The position numbers and the translations under genes are program-made. A stretch of 64,000 bases of DNA from Costus lasius. Its lineage: Eukaryota > Streptophyta > Magnoliopsida > Zingiberales > Costaceae. The stretch is from contig CM050454.1 of the NCBI GenBank assembly GCA_027563935.2, forward strand, positions 46,962,596-47,026,595, written 5' to 3'. Below the pieces are notes generated by a model. That model was given only the letters and a program-made list of their open reading frames with translations, was not told the origin of the DNA and did no database searches. This document shows positions 1 to 11,900 of the stretch, piece by piece; position 1 is the stretch's first letter, and each line of letters begins with the position of its first letter.

Positions 1-1682
1 GGGGTATGCCCTTAAGCCTAATGTTTGAGGCCTTGGGATTATATCAGTATCATGTATAAACTCAATGTTTATAAAGGCAATGGTTGTTATTCAGGTTGTT
101 ACATTATCTGCTGCAATATGTATACTTCTGAATAATGTCTCAAAGCTGTTCAGCTTGGCTGACATGCAGTTTTGTCCTTAGTCGAGATATCTTGGTGAAC
201 ATGAGACAGCCTTGATATGATTGAGACTAATATGTGTTCTAATCTTATAGGATGCTTCGAGCATGGAATAAGATGTAGACTCATGGGTACATTGGATGTA
301 CTGGACAGACCCTACTTAGGATATTCAATTGCTTGTCACAATGTGAATAATCCTTATATGCAAACAAGTGGCATACTTCCTCTGACTTAAGATCACTTGT
401 GCTTCTAAATGATGATTGGCATTGTTTTGAGGTAGTTCAATATCATTTGAAACATAATGGTTATAGACTATCTTGGATAATGAGCATGAGTCATGTTAGG
501 GCGCTAGTGATAGATATAGGATTGCCGTCTCCTTGGAAGGAGTGTGATGTTCTATAGGGGCCCCCTGGATGAGATGATTGAGAAAGTGTATGGCCATACC
601 CGGATGACTATGTTCATCTGATCTGATCATTCTCATCATATTGGAATTACAGGCTTGACACGCTTGTCCAATAAGAACATCCAGTGGCAAAGGAAACATG
701 TATGCCTAGTGAAGTGGATTCACACTTGTGCTGTGGTTTGGGTGTAGTGTTGGAAGACTCTTTCCTTTATATCGGGAGACAGTGATGTGTTGCTAGATAC
801 CCCTCACTGATCGTGATAACGTAAGTTATCGTTACCGACATTTAAAGGAAACCCTTAGGGTCGCACAATTTGATGATATGGCTTACTTATGTCAGATCGT
901 GTGGACTGAATTGTTTTGGTTCAGTTTAAAGGGATTTAATCTCTGATTGTAAGTGAGATCTGGTCTGATCATGTTTGATTGATTAGGGCTTGAGATCGGT
1001 AAGCTTCGATCGAGAGATTGGATGCTAGATCGGTGAGATCAAGAGCATTAAGAGATGAATGGTCAGATCTTGAGCCTTTTGGTTTAATGTGATCTGGATC
1101 AAGGCTTGCTTTATTTTGGTCTTTGAACCAAATGAATTGAACTGGCTCATCAAGTGAGCGCATGGTTCAAAGAGGAGAATGTTGCGATCGTTCATTTGAC
1201 TTGAACGCTTGAACACGTTGAGTTTTTTGCTATTTTTGGATAGCATGACTTCTAAACATGGTGCACGCCTCCACGTTAGAAGTGGATCGCTCTATTCTCG
1301 CTCGTTCTCTCCTCTCTCATCGCCGCTTGCTCTCTGGTGGTGAAGAAGGCTCACGCCAAGGAAGAAAAAAAAAATTCGCCCAAGCAAGAGTTCTTCTCAT
1401 CTTCCCTTTCATTCGATCAGGACACTTGGAGCCTTGCTAGCACAAGGAGCAACAAGAAGAAGCCGAGACTCATCTTGTGTGCGTCTGCTTTGGAGGAGAG
1501 CGGCATCACTCTCTGCTTCCAAGTCGCCATCCAAGAAATGGCATTGGTAAGAATCTTTATCGATCTATTCAAGTTGATCATAGATATATGCAAACCGATC
1601 CTTAGAAACCCTAGATTCTTCTGCTAAGAATCCTCTGATATGCGCCTATTAGGGTTTCGACCCCGCCCCTTTGGGACTTTCA
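1..1682 (+). mobile_element. A1: 5' LTR of Angela-like copia, cut by window edge
   Basis: The window opens four bases inside a family A LTR: the first bases match the other A LTRs after their initial TGTT. It carries the family landmarks in order: the GTATGGCCATAC palindrome near 589, a GGGGCCCC block near 557, the GATAAC-GTAA-GTTATC hairpin near 815-830, and a 3' end in CTTTCA at 1682. The plus orientation is set by the gag that follows. What flanks it on the left cannot be seen, so its TSD is unknown. Confidence 0.88.
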
Positions 1683-2704
1683 CTGCGAGTCACATTTGAA
1701 ATTATTAAAATGTATAATTGACCTGCGTGTCAAACCATGTCTAGATAGTTTTTAAAATGTAATTTGATCAGACATGAGCACACAGCACATATGGCAGAGG
1801 CATTTGCAGCAGTTGGCTTCACTAGGTGGGTCGTCTAGAGTTCGACTCTAGAACAAGCGCATTCTATTTGGTGGGCGCATTTGGGCTGCAGATGGCGTTT
1901 GGGCCCGGGCTGGGCCGGATGAGGTACAAGAGTCCCATAAAGAGCTCAAGTAAAGACTTTTGTTAAACTAGGGTTTTACTTAAGTTTTATGGGCGTTTAC
2001 CACATAAGATAATGGTGTTTTCATTTACTGTTTTAAGTATACAGCACATGCATGTTTTATTCTTCAGCTATCACTATAGAATTTGTATGATAGTAAGAAG
2101 ATAAAAAAACCGTTAAAATCCAACGGAAATATCAAGCTATCGATTGCCTTCTGACGCGAAACCTCACTGTTCTGACTATCGTTGGGGCCGTGTTGTACCC
2201 ACTCAGTGGGCACGCCCAGCTATCTTCAGACGGTGCGCGATTACACCTACATGCTACAGAGAAGGGATTTATCGCTTCTCGTTGCTCAGCATAGCACGTG
2301 GTGGTCCAGGAAGTAGGTCAGGTCAGCTTGACCATATAGGCTACAAATTGAGCATATGGTAGCTATATGGAGGCAGCCATCTAAGGAATCAGAAACTGTG
2401 TTGTACCAACTCAGTTGGCACAGTCTCATGGATTGCCTAGATGAAGGGGAATCGCACGGGTTGGCGATTGGCATGGATTGCCTACCAGTGATTAGTGCTT
2501 GAACTCTCTGTGCATCTTATCTCGCCTGAGCGGGACGCGGAGATCAAATATGAAATCTGGATCCCATCTCACTAAAAGAGTTTTACTCTTTCGGGCTGTT
2601 TTATTGGATTTTCAGTCAGATAAAATAGTGAGAAAAGAATCACTCTTAAGTCCTGTAATGATTCTAACATGGATATTGACCTTGTTGTTCTTGTTATGTT
2701 GTAG
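1683..2704 (+). mobile_element. A1: untranslated leader lacking its PBS
   Basis: DNA between LTR and gag, homologous to the A2 leader from about 5815 onward. The first roughly 780 bp found in A2, including the TGGTATCAGAGC primer-binding site, are missing. The break lies exactly at the LTR terminus (CTTTCA followed directly by CTGCGAGTCAC). Without a PBS this copy could not prime minus-strand synthesis. It ends in a pyrimidine-rich stretch and TTATGTTGTAG, a good 3' splice-acceptor look-alike. Confidence 0.8.
2198..2418 (+). other. A1: paired leader palindromes
   Basis: Two 13-nt palindromes, CCCACTCAGTGGG at 2198-2210 and CCAACTCAGTTGG at 2406-2418, lie 208 nt apart. Each is preceded by TTGTA and followed by CAC or CA. 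The same pair occurs in all five A leaders. A role as RNA dimerisation or packaging stem-loops is inference. Confidence 0.6.
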
Positions 2705-3383
2705 ATTCCTGCAGCAACGAACACCACAGGGCTCAACTTGCGATCCATATTGGAAAAGGAGAAGTTTGCTGGGCCAAACTTCTCAGACTGGTACAGACAG
2801 CTTAAGATTGTCCTCAAAGCTGAGAGAAAGCTGTACGTCCTTGAGTCGGCAATGCCGGCTCAACCCGCTGCGAACGCCGCAAGGGCGGTTCGAGATGCTT
2901 ATGAGAAGCACGTCAGTGATAGTACTGATGTCGCTTGCCTTATGCTTGCGTCAATGACGCCCGAGCTCCAGCGTCAGCATGAGGATTTGTCTGCTATTGA
3001 TATTATAGCAAATCTGAAATTGCTGTATGCTGCACAGGCAAGGACAGAACGCTATAACTTGACGAAACTTTTCTTTCATAGCAAACTGACTGAAGGAAGT
3101 CCAGTGGGAGCTCACGTACTCAAGATGTTTGGGTACAAAGAAGCTCTAGAGAAACTGGGTCATACCATCAATCAAGAACTTGTTGTAGACATTATCTTGC
3201 AGTCTCTTCCGGCTTCTTTCGATGCGTTCATTATTAATTTTAATATGAACAAAATCGACTGTACTCCGGCAGAATTACTGAATATGCTCTGCACTACAGA
3301 GCAGACTCTTGAGAAGGGAAGGCCTTCATCCCCTGTTTTGATGGTCCCTTCTGGGAATAAAAAGAAGGGAAAGAAGGGCAAAA
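2705..3383 (+). pseudogene. gag: A1: gag fragment, interrupted by A2
   Basis: Open frame for the N-terminal two thirds of an Angela-type Gag: the LRSILEKEKFAGPNF opening, the helical capsid-like core, and a basic KKKGKKGK tract. It stops at 3383 where the A2 LTR begins, before the zinc knuckle. The frame from the putative splice acceptor (ATT at 2705) is open but has no ATG near its N-terminus: the codon that is ATG in A3 and A5 reads ACA here. The rest of A1 is not found in the window. Confidence 0.85.
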
Positions 3384-5022
3384 TGTTGGGGGTATGCCCT
3401 TAAGGCTAATGTTTGAGGCCTTGGGTTATTATCAGTATCATGTATAAACTATGTTTTATAAAGGCAATTGTTGTTATTTAGGTTGTTACATTATCTGCTG
3501 CTGTTATGTATACTTCTGAATAATGTCTCAATGGTGTTCAGCTTGGCTGACATGCAGTATTGTCCTTAGTCGAGATATCTTGGTGAACATGAGACAGCCT
3601 TGATATGATTGAGACTAATATGTGTTCTGATCTTATAGGATGCTTCGAGCATGGAATAAGATTTAGACACATAGGTGCGTTGGATGTACTGGACTGACCC
3701 TACTTAGGATGTTCAATTGTTTGTCACAATGTGAATAATCCTTGTATGCAAGCAAATGGCATATTTCCTCTGACTTGAGATCACTTCTGTTTCTAAATGA
3801 TGATTGGCATTATCTTGAGGTAGTTCAATATCATTTGAAAAATTAATGGTTAAGGATTATCTTGGATAATGGGCATGAGTCATGTTAGGGCACTAGTGAT
3901 AGATAAAGGATTGCCTCTCCTTATTGGAGTGTGATGTTCTATAGGGGCCCCCTGGATGAGATGGTTGAGAAAATGTATGGCCATACCCAGATGACTATGT
4001 TCATCTGATCTAACCATTCTCATCATGTTGGAGTTACACGCTTGTCCAACGAGAACATCTAGTAGCAAAGGAAACATGTATGCCATGTGAATTGGATTCA
4101 CACTTGTGCTGTGGTTTGGGTGTAGTCTTGGAAGACTCTTTCCTTCATATCGGGAGACAGTGATGTGTTGCTAGATACCCCTCTCTGATCGTGATAATGT
4201 AAGTTATCGTTACCGACGTTGAAGGAAACCCTTAGGGTCGCACAATTTGATGATATGGCTTACTTATATCAGATCGTGTGGATTGAATTGTTTTAGTCCA
4301 ATTTAAAGGAATTTAAACTCTGATTTGAAGTGAGATCTGGTCTGATCATGTTTGATTGATTAGGGCTTGAGATCGGTAAGCTTCGATCGGGAGAATTGAT
4401 GCTTGATCGATGAGATCAAGAAGATCAAGAGATGTGTGGTTAGATCTTGAGCCATTTGGTTCAAAGAGATCTAAACCATGGCTGGTTCGATTTGGTCTTT
4501 GAACCAAATAGAATTGAACCGGTTCACTTAGTGAACGCTTGGTTCAAAGGAGAAGGAAGTTTCGATGGTTCACTTTGAGTGAATGCATGAGTATTAAGCA
4601 CTTACTATATTTGGAAGTCGGTTTTCCATTTTGGAAAACGCCTCCACGATTGTAACGTGGCTCGCACCCTCTTCTCCTCCCGTTTTCCTCTCGTGTGGTA
4701 GTGAGTCTTCACGCCAAGGAAGAGAGTTCGAACAGCCGAGAGAAAAAAACATCTCCTTGTACACGATCAAGTTTTCCTTGGATCTTTGCTAGCACAAAGA
4801 GCACAAGGGAGTAAGCCTTCAACATCTTGTGTGTGACCTCTTTGGAGAAGAGCCGATCGCCCTTTCTTCTTCCAAGTCATCACTCGAGCAATGGCCATGG
4901 TAATGCTTCAATCATCCTCTTATGGTTGGTTATACTTACAAGCCATGCGATCTTCATGAAACCTAATTTTTCCGCCTATGAAAAAATTTAGAAGCGCATC
5001 TGACTTAGGTTTCGACCCTTCA
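3384..5022 (+). mobile_element. A2: 5' LTR (1639 bp)
   Basis: Starts TGTTGGGGGTATGCC directly after A1 gag and ends CCCTTCA, two bases before the PBS. It shares the A-family internal landmarks. The bases before it (CAAAA, 3379-3383) would be one half of the TSD. The partner is not seen because the 3' half of A2 is missing. Confidence 0.9.
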
Positions 5023-5024
5023 AT

Positions 5025-5036
5025 TGGTATCAGAGC
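5025..5036 (+). other. A2: primer-binding site (initiator tRNA-Met)
   Basis: TGGTATCAGAGC lies two bases after the LTR end. This is the standard plant copia PBS, complementary to the 3' end of initiator tRNA-Met, and it fixes element orientation. Confidence 0.92.
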
Positions 5037-6839
5037 AGGTTTATTTTGACTTGTTGCATATGATTGCCTTGATGTGATCCATGTTTGATTTATAGGATAG
5101 ATCTTCTACATGTTCACATGCGCTTACTTGATGACAAGATTACATATTGTGTTTGCGCATGTATCCATGTTGTTTAAAGTTTGCGCATGTTTCATAGATG
5201 TTTTTCAAACAAAAATTTACTTCATGCGCGCCCCCTCATTTAGATCTATCTAAGCGCCTGCTTTAAACTCTTAGACGGGTTAATAGGGTTGAAGTCATTA
5301 GTCAAAGTCTGGACCCAACAGCCTAATCAGACCATCTGACAGCCTAGATGGGTCGGCCAGATAGCACCTGTGCGCAAGCAATACAGGTGGCTATAGGTCG
5401 ACTGCAGAAGGGCGTGTAGCGATGTCTGATTGAGACGCCTGGTGAACGATCATGATTAAGGCCCGGGGTCACACCCGCTTGCCAGAAATCATGTGGGACG
5501 TTCAGCCCTTAAGGCATGCATAGTTGACCACAAGGTCGACGCAAGTCAGTTATGACTGGGTGCGTGCAAGGGCAGTGGGTCTGACTTGGTCTGATGAGTG
5601 GATACCTATTAATGGACCGTTGTAAGGTAGTAGGGCACATAAGGAAATAAAATTGATGCCATGGGTTTTCAAAATTTTATTTTCTGTTTGGATCACATGG
5701 ATGCTTGTTTATCATGGTGAATGGATGTCTATTTAATCTTATGTGGGCTGCCCTTATTTGTGTGCTGTGCTGGGGCCTGCGTGCCTGGAATTGATTTATA
5801 AATTTTGCTGTGATCTGCGAATCACACTTTAATTTATGAAAATTGTATAATTGACCTGCGAGTCAAACCTTGTCTAGATACATTAAAAAAGTAATTTGAT
5901 CAGACATGAGCACAGAGCACACATGGCAGAGACGCTTGCAGCAAGTGGCTTCACCAGGTGGTGGGTCTAGAGTTCGACTCTAGAAAAGGCGCAACCAGTC
6001 TGGTGGGCGCATTTAGGCTGCAAAGGGCGCCTTGGGCCCGGGCCGGGCCAGATGAAGTGAAAGAGACCCATAAAGAGCTCAAGTGAGGACTTGTGTAAAA
6101 CTAGGGTTTTACTTAGGCTTTTATGGGCGTTTACCACATAAGATCATTGTGCTTTCTACTTACTGTTTTAAGTAATATTAGCACAAGTATATTTATTCTT
6201 CTGCTATCACCATAGATCTTGCATGATAGTAAGAAGATAAAATGGACCGTTAAAATCCAACGAAATATCAAGCTCGAAAGCCTTCTGATGCGAAACCTCA
6301 CTGTTCTGACTATCGTTGGGGCCGTGTTGTACCCACTCAGTGGGCACGCCCAGCTATCTTCAGACGGTGTGTGATTACACCTGCATGCTACAGAGTAGGG
6401 ATTTATCCCTTCTCGTTGCTCAGCATAGCACGTGGTGGTCCAGGGAGTAGGTCAGGTCAGCTTGACCATATGGGCTACATATTGAGCATATGATAGCTAT
6501 ATGGAGGCAGCCATCTTAGGAATCAGAAACTGTGTTGTACCAACTCAGTTGGCGCAGTCTTCTGGATTGCCTAGATGAAGGGGAATCGCACGGGTTGGCG
6601 ATTGGCATGGATAGCCTACCAGTGATTAGTGCTTGAACTCTCTGTGCATCTTATCTCGCCTGAGCGGGACGCGGAGATCAAGTATGAAATCTGGATCCCA
6701 TCTCACTAAAAGAGTTTCACTCTTTCGGGCTGTTTTATTGGATTTTTCACTCAGATAAAATAGTGAGAAAAGAATCACTCTTAAGTCCTGGATTGATTCT
6801 AACATGGATACTGACCTTGTTGTTCTTGCAATGTTGTAG
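5037..6839 (+). mobile_element. A2: untranslated leader
   Basis: About 1.8 kb of non-coding leader between PBS and gag, collinear with the leaders of A3, A4 and A5. It ends with TTGTTGTTCTTGCAATGTTGTAG, positioned like a 3' splice acceptor at 6837-6839. No ORF of note. Confidence 0.8.
6332..6552 (+). other. A2: paired leader palindromes
   Basis: CCCACTCAGTGGG at 6332-6344 and CCAACTCAGTTGG at 6540-6552, the same 208-nt spacing as in A1. Confidence 0.6.
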
Positions 6840-7238
6840 ATTCCTGCAGCAACGAACACCACAGGGCTCAATTTGCGATCCATATTGGAAAAGGAGAAGT
6901 TTGCTGGGCCAAACTTCTCAGACTGGTACAGACAGCTTAAGATTGTGCTTAAGGCTGAGAGGAAGCTGTATGTCCTTGAGTCGGCAATACCGACTCAACC
7001 TGCTGCGAACGCCGCAAGGGCGGTTCGGGATGCTTATGAGAAGCACGTCAGTGATAGTACTAATGTCGCTTGCCTTATGCTTGCGTCAATGACGCCAGAG
7101 CTCCAGCGTCAGCATGAGGATTTGTCTGCTATTGATATTATAGCAAATCTCAAGATGCTATATGCTGCACAGGCAAGGACAGAACGCTATAACTTGACGA
7201 AACTTTTCTTTCATAGCAAACTGACTGAAGGCAGTCCA
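6840..7238 (+). pseudogene. gag: A2: gag, first part (split by A3)
   Basis: Gag N-terminus in an open frame from the acceptor-like TAG to the A3 insertion. No ATG at the position where A3 and A5 have one (ACA instead). It stops inside the SPxGAHVLK segment, and that segment is completed at 16372 after removing A3 and one copy of its GTCCA duplication. Confidence 0.88.
7234..7238 (+). repeat. Left TSD of A3 (GTCCA)
   Basis: GTCCA immediately before A3. An identical GTCCA follows A3 at 16367-16371. This is the 5-bp duplication expected of copia integrase. Confidence 0.92.
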
Positions 7239-8937
7239 TGAAAGTGCCCCTTAGATTAGGGGGGTCCCCTTCTTGAGGGAGCAAAAAACCCTAAAGTGAT
7301 GGCGCATAAAATTTTGACTTGCGGAAACTAGGGTTTATAGGATCGACTTGCATGTTAAAAGATCAACTTAATGAAAAGCTATTTAAGATGATGCAAAACG
7401 ATCATACCATCGCCATGGAGTAGATGTCGCCTTGGAAGCTAAAGTCGCAAGTGCCACTTCTCCAAAGTCTCGCACACAAGAGGATGAAGGCAAACTCTTT
7501 GTTGCTCCTTGTGCTAGCAAGGGTTCAAAGAATCCTTGATCGAATGAGAAAGGGATGGAGATCTTTTTTCTTGGCCGAATCCTCCTCAACCTTCAAGCGT
7601 CGCCACACACCACGAGAGTCGAGAGGAATCAGTTCAAGTGGCAAGAATAGAGATTACTCTAATCGGACGAGAGCCCCCCACCAAGTGGAGATCATGGTTA
7701 CTAAAAATAGTAACCACTCACCGCCCCATATGTTCACGCCAAGTGAACTTGTCGCCAAGCCTTGAACCATGCGCTCATTCCATGAGCGGTTCATTTCGGT
7801 TTGGTCCAAGACCAATAAATCCAAGTATTATGGTCTAGATCTTAAATAAACCCTAAGGTTCCCGATCTAACCGTCGATCTCCTTGATGCTCCTGATCTGA
7901 CCGATCTGGCATCTATTCTCTCGATCGAAGCTTACCGATCTCAAGCTCTAATCAATCAAACATGATCAGACCAGATCTCACTCACAATCAGAGATTAAAT
8001 CCCTTTAAACTGAACCTGAACAATTCAGTCCACACGATCTGACTTAAGTAAGCCATATCATCAAATTGTGCGACCCTGAGGGTTTCCTTTAAATGTCGGT
8101 AACGATAATTCTCATTATCACGATCAGTGAGGGGTATCTAGCAACACATCACTGTCTCCCGATATAGAGGAAAGAGTCTTCCAAGACTACACCCAAACCA
8201 CAGCACAAGTGTGAATCATTTCACAAGGCATGCATATTTCCTTTGCCACTGGATGTTCTTATTGGACAAGCCTGTCAAGCTCGTAACTCCAATATGATGA
8301 GCATGATTAGATCAGATGAACACTGTCACCTGGGTATGGCCATACACTCTCTCAATCATCTCATCCAGGGGGCCCCTTTAGAACATCACACTCCTTAAAC
8401 AAGGAGACGGCAATCCTATGTCTATCACTAGTGCCCTAACCTGACTCAAGCTCATCATCCAAGATAGTCTATAATCATTATGTTTCAAATGATATTGAAC
8501 TACCTCAAAACAATGACAATCATCATTTAGAAACACAAGTGATCTCAAGTCAGAGGAAATGTGCCACTTGTTGCAATCAAGGAATATTCATATTGCGACA
8601 AACAATTGAACATCCTAGTAGGGTCTGTCCAGTACATCCAATGTACCCATGAGTCTACATCTTATTCCATGCTCGAAGCATCCTACAAGATTAGACTACA
8701 TATTAGTCTTATCCATATCAAGGTTGTCTCATGTTCACCAAGATACATCGACTAAGGACATAATAGCATATCAGCCTAGCTGAACAGCTTTTGAGACATT
8801 ATTCAGAAGAACATATATAGCAGCAGACAATGTAGCTAACTGAATAACAACCATGCCTTTAAACATAACAGTTTATTACATGATACTGATACATTCCCAT
8901 AGGCCTCAAACATTAGCCTTAAGGGCATACCCCAACA
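7239..8937 (-). mobile_element. A3: 3' LTR
   Basis: Plus-strand left end TGAAAGTGCC and right end CCCCAACA, that is, TG...CA termini. Holds the family blocks (GTATGGCCATAC palindrome, GATCGTGATAA-type hairpin) in reverse. Identical to the 14668-16366 copy except for one base that I could find. Confidence 0.93.
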
Positions 8938-8950
8938 ATCTCCCACTTGC
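8938..8950 (-). other. A3: polypurine tract
   Basis: On the minus strand GCAAGTGGGAGAT abuts the 3' LTR. This is the expected plus-strand primer. The same sequence abuts the 3' LTR of A5. Confidence 0.75.
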
Positions 8951-8957
8951 ACTTAAT

Positions 8958-11900
8958 CTAATGGTTGAGAAATCTCAAACCCATATTATTACAGTGCTTC
9001 TCATGCTTCTGCTGCGCCAGAGGCTTGGTAAGCGGGTCTGCCAGATTGTCATCTGTATGTACCTTGCAGATTTTGATCTCGCCACGATCTATGATCTCCC
9101 TAATCAAATGAAACCGTCTCTGTATGTGCTTGGACTTCTGGTGCGACCGTGGTTCCTTTGCTTGTGCGATTGCTCCAGTGTTATCACAGAAGATAACCAA
9201 AGGATCAGCACTCGAAGGAACAACACCAAGTTCTCTCACGAACTTACGAATCCACACTGCCTCCTTGGATGCTTCCGAGGCTGCAACATACTCGGCTTCT
9301 GTTGTGGAATCAGCAACAGTTGACTGTTTGAAACTCTTCCACACCACTGCACCTCCATTCAAGCTAAAAACATAGCCTGATTGCGATCGGAAATCATCCT
9401 GGTCAGACTGGAACGAAGCGTCAGTATATCCTTCAATACTGAGTTCTTCCTGACCACCATATATCAAGAACATATCTTTGGTCCTCCGCAGATATTTTAA
9501 AATGTTCTTGACTGCAATCCAGTGCGCCATACCTGGATTACTCTGGTAACGACTGGTCACGCTTAACCCGTAAGCAACGTCTGGGCGAGTACATAACATC
9601 GCATACATTATGGAACCAATAGCCGAAGCATAAGGCGTATTGTTCATTTCATCTTTCTCAGTCTGTGTTTGTGGACACTGACTCTTCGAAAGATTCAGAC
9701 CATGTCTGACTGGAAGATATCCTCGTTTAGAATTCTCTAAATGAAATCTCTCCAGGACCTTTTCGATGTAAGTACTCTGGCACAGCCCGAGAAGCCTCTT
9801 AGATCTATCCCTGTAGATCTTCACACCTAACACATAGGCTGCTTCTCCTAAATCTTTCATCTGGAAACATTTCCTCAGCCATGCCTTCACAGCATGCATT
9901 TCAGGAATGTCATTTCCAATGATCAAGATATCATCGACGTAGAGGACTAGGAAAGTGATCACGCTCCCACTAAACCTCTTATATACACACGGGTCATCCT
10001 CGTTCTTGATGAAACCAAATTCAGTAACTGATTCATCAAAACGAATATTCCAACTTCTTGATGCTTGCTTAAGTCCATAAATAGACTTCTTTAACTTGCA
10101 TATTTTATGACGATCTGATGGATTAGTGAAACCTTCTGGTTGTGTCATGTACACATCCTCATCCAGATTTCCATTAAGGAAAGCTGTTTTCACATCCATC
10201 TGCCAAATCTCATAATCATAATATGCAGCTATCGCGAAAAGAATCCGAATAGACTTAAACATGGCTACTGGTGAGAAAGTTTCATCATAATCTATCCCGT
10301 AGATTTGTTTGAAACCTTTCGCAACTAGCCTGCCTTTATAGGTAACTACGTTACCATCCATGTCAATCTTCTTCTTGAAGATCCATTTACAGCCTATAGG
10401 GATTACTCCCGGAGGCGGATCAACCAAATCCCAAACTTGGTTATCTGACATGGAGTCCATCTCGGCGCGCATAGCTTCAAGCCATCTCGCTGACTCCGGT
10501 CCACTGACCGCATCCGCATAAGTGAGGGGTTCATCATTGTCAATGATATAGACTCCGTCATAGCGCTCAGGCTGTCGACGAATCCTTCCCGATCTTCGCG
10601 GTTCCCGTGATATCTGAGCCTCAGGTTGTTCAATAACCCGTTCTACCGGCTCAGGCTCATCCAACTCTACTTGGTCACTTTGTCCTTCTTCTGGATTCTC
10701 ATCCAGCTTTATTTCTCTCCCACTGGCCTCTTGCAGAAGAAACTCCTTCTCAAGAAATATGGCAGTCCGAGCAACAAAAACCTTGTTCTCTTTGGGGTCG
10801 TAGAAATAATAACCCTTAGTTTCCTTAGGGTAACCGACAAAGATACATTTGTCAGATCTGCTCTCTAGTTTCCCAGAGGCGAGCTTTTTGACATAAGCCT
10901 CGCAGCCCCAGATCCTGATAAATGTCAAGCTTGGCTGTTTCCCATACCATAACTCATATGGCGTCTTTGAAACTGCCTTGGATGGCACTCGGTTTAGTAC
11001 CTTTGCAGCTGTTTCCAGTGCAAAACCCCAAAAGGAGTATGGAAGAGTAGTCTGACTCATCATAGAACGAACCATATCAAGTAGCGTTCTATTTCTCCTT
11101 TCGGACACACCATTCCATTGCGGTGTTCCTGGTGGAGTGAGCTGTGAGATAATCCCACACTCCTTTAGATAGTCAGTAAACGTATGACTTAGGTATTCAC
11201 CACCTCGATCTGAGCGAAGTGCCTTGATATTACGGCCTAGCTGATTCTGTACTTCATTTTTGAACTCTTTGAACTTGTCAAAAGATTCACTCTTATGTCT
11301 CATCAGATAGACATACCCATACCTACTGAAATCATCAGTAAAGGTAATGAAGTACTGATAGCCACCTCTGGCATGTTTACCAAATGGCCCACACACATCA
11401 CTGTGTATAAGGTCAAGTAAACTTGAAGCCCTTTGACCTTTGTGAGAAAAAGGTGACTTCGTCATTTTACCCATCAAACAAGCTTTGCATGTATCAATCT
11501 CCTCATAGGAGAATGATCCCAGCAGTCCATAATCATGCAACCGCTTAATGCGTTTCTCGTTAATATGGCCTAAACGACTATGCCATAGCAAGGTGCTGTC
11601 ATCAGCATACTTGGCTTTCTTAATATCAATTTGCTGTATCGAACATTCCATGTCCAACATGTATAACCCATTGTTAATTGAACCAGTTGCATAAACAATA
11701 TTATCAAAAGACAAAATACACTTTGAAATATTGCATTCAAAGGAAAATCCCTTCCTGACAAGAGCAGGAATGGAGATAATATTTTTAGTTATACTGGGAA
11801 CAAAGTAACAATTGTCTAGTTCCAATACAAGTCCAGATGGTAAAGAAATAAAGTAGTCTCCTACAGCAACAGCAGCAACCCGTGCCCCGTTTCCAACGCG

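Noticed and set aside
8561..8755. Short frames repeated in every A LTR (for example 8561-8755, 15990-16184, 41816-42010)
   Set aside because: They recur only because the LTR recurs; they cross conserved non-coding blocks and lack a plausible product.
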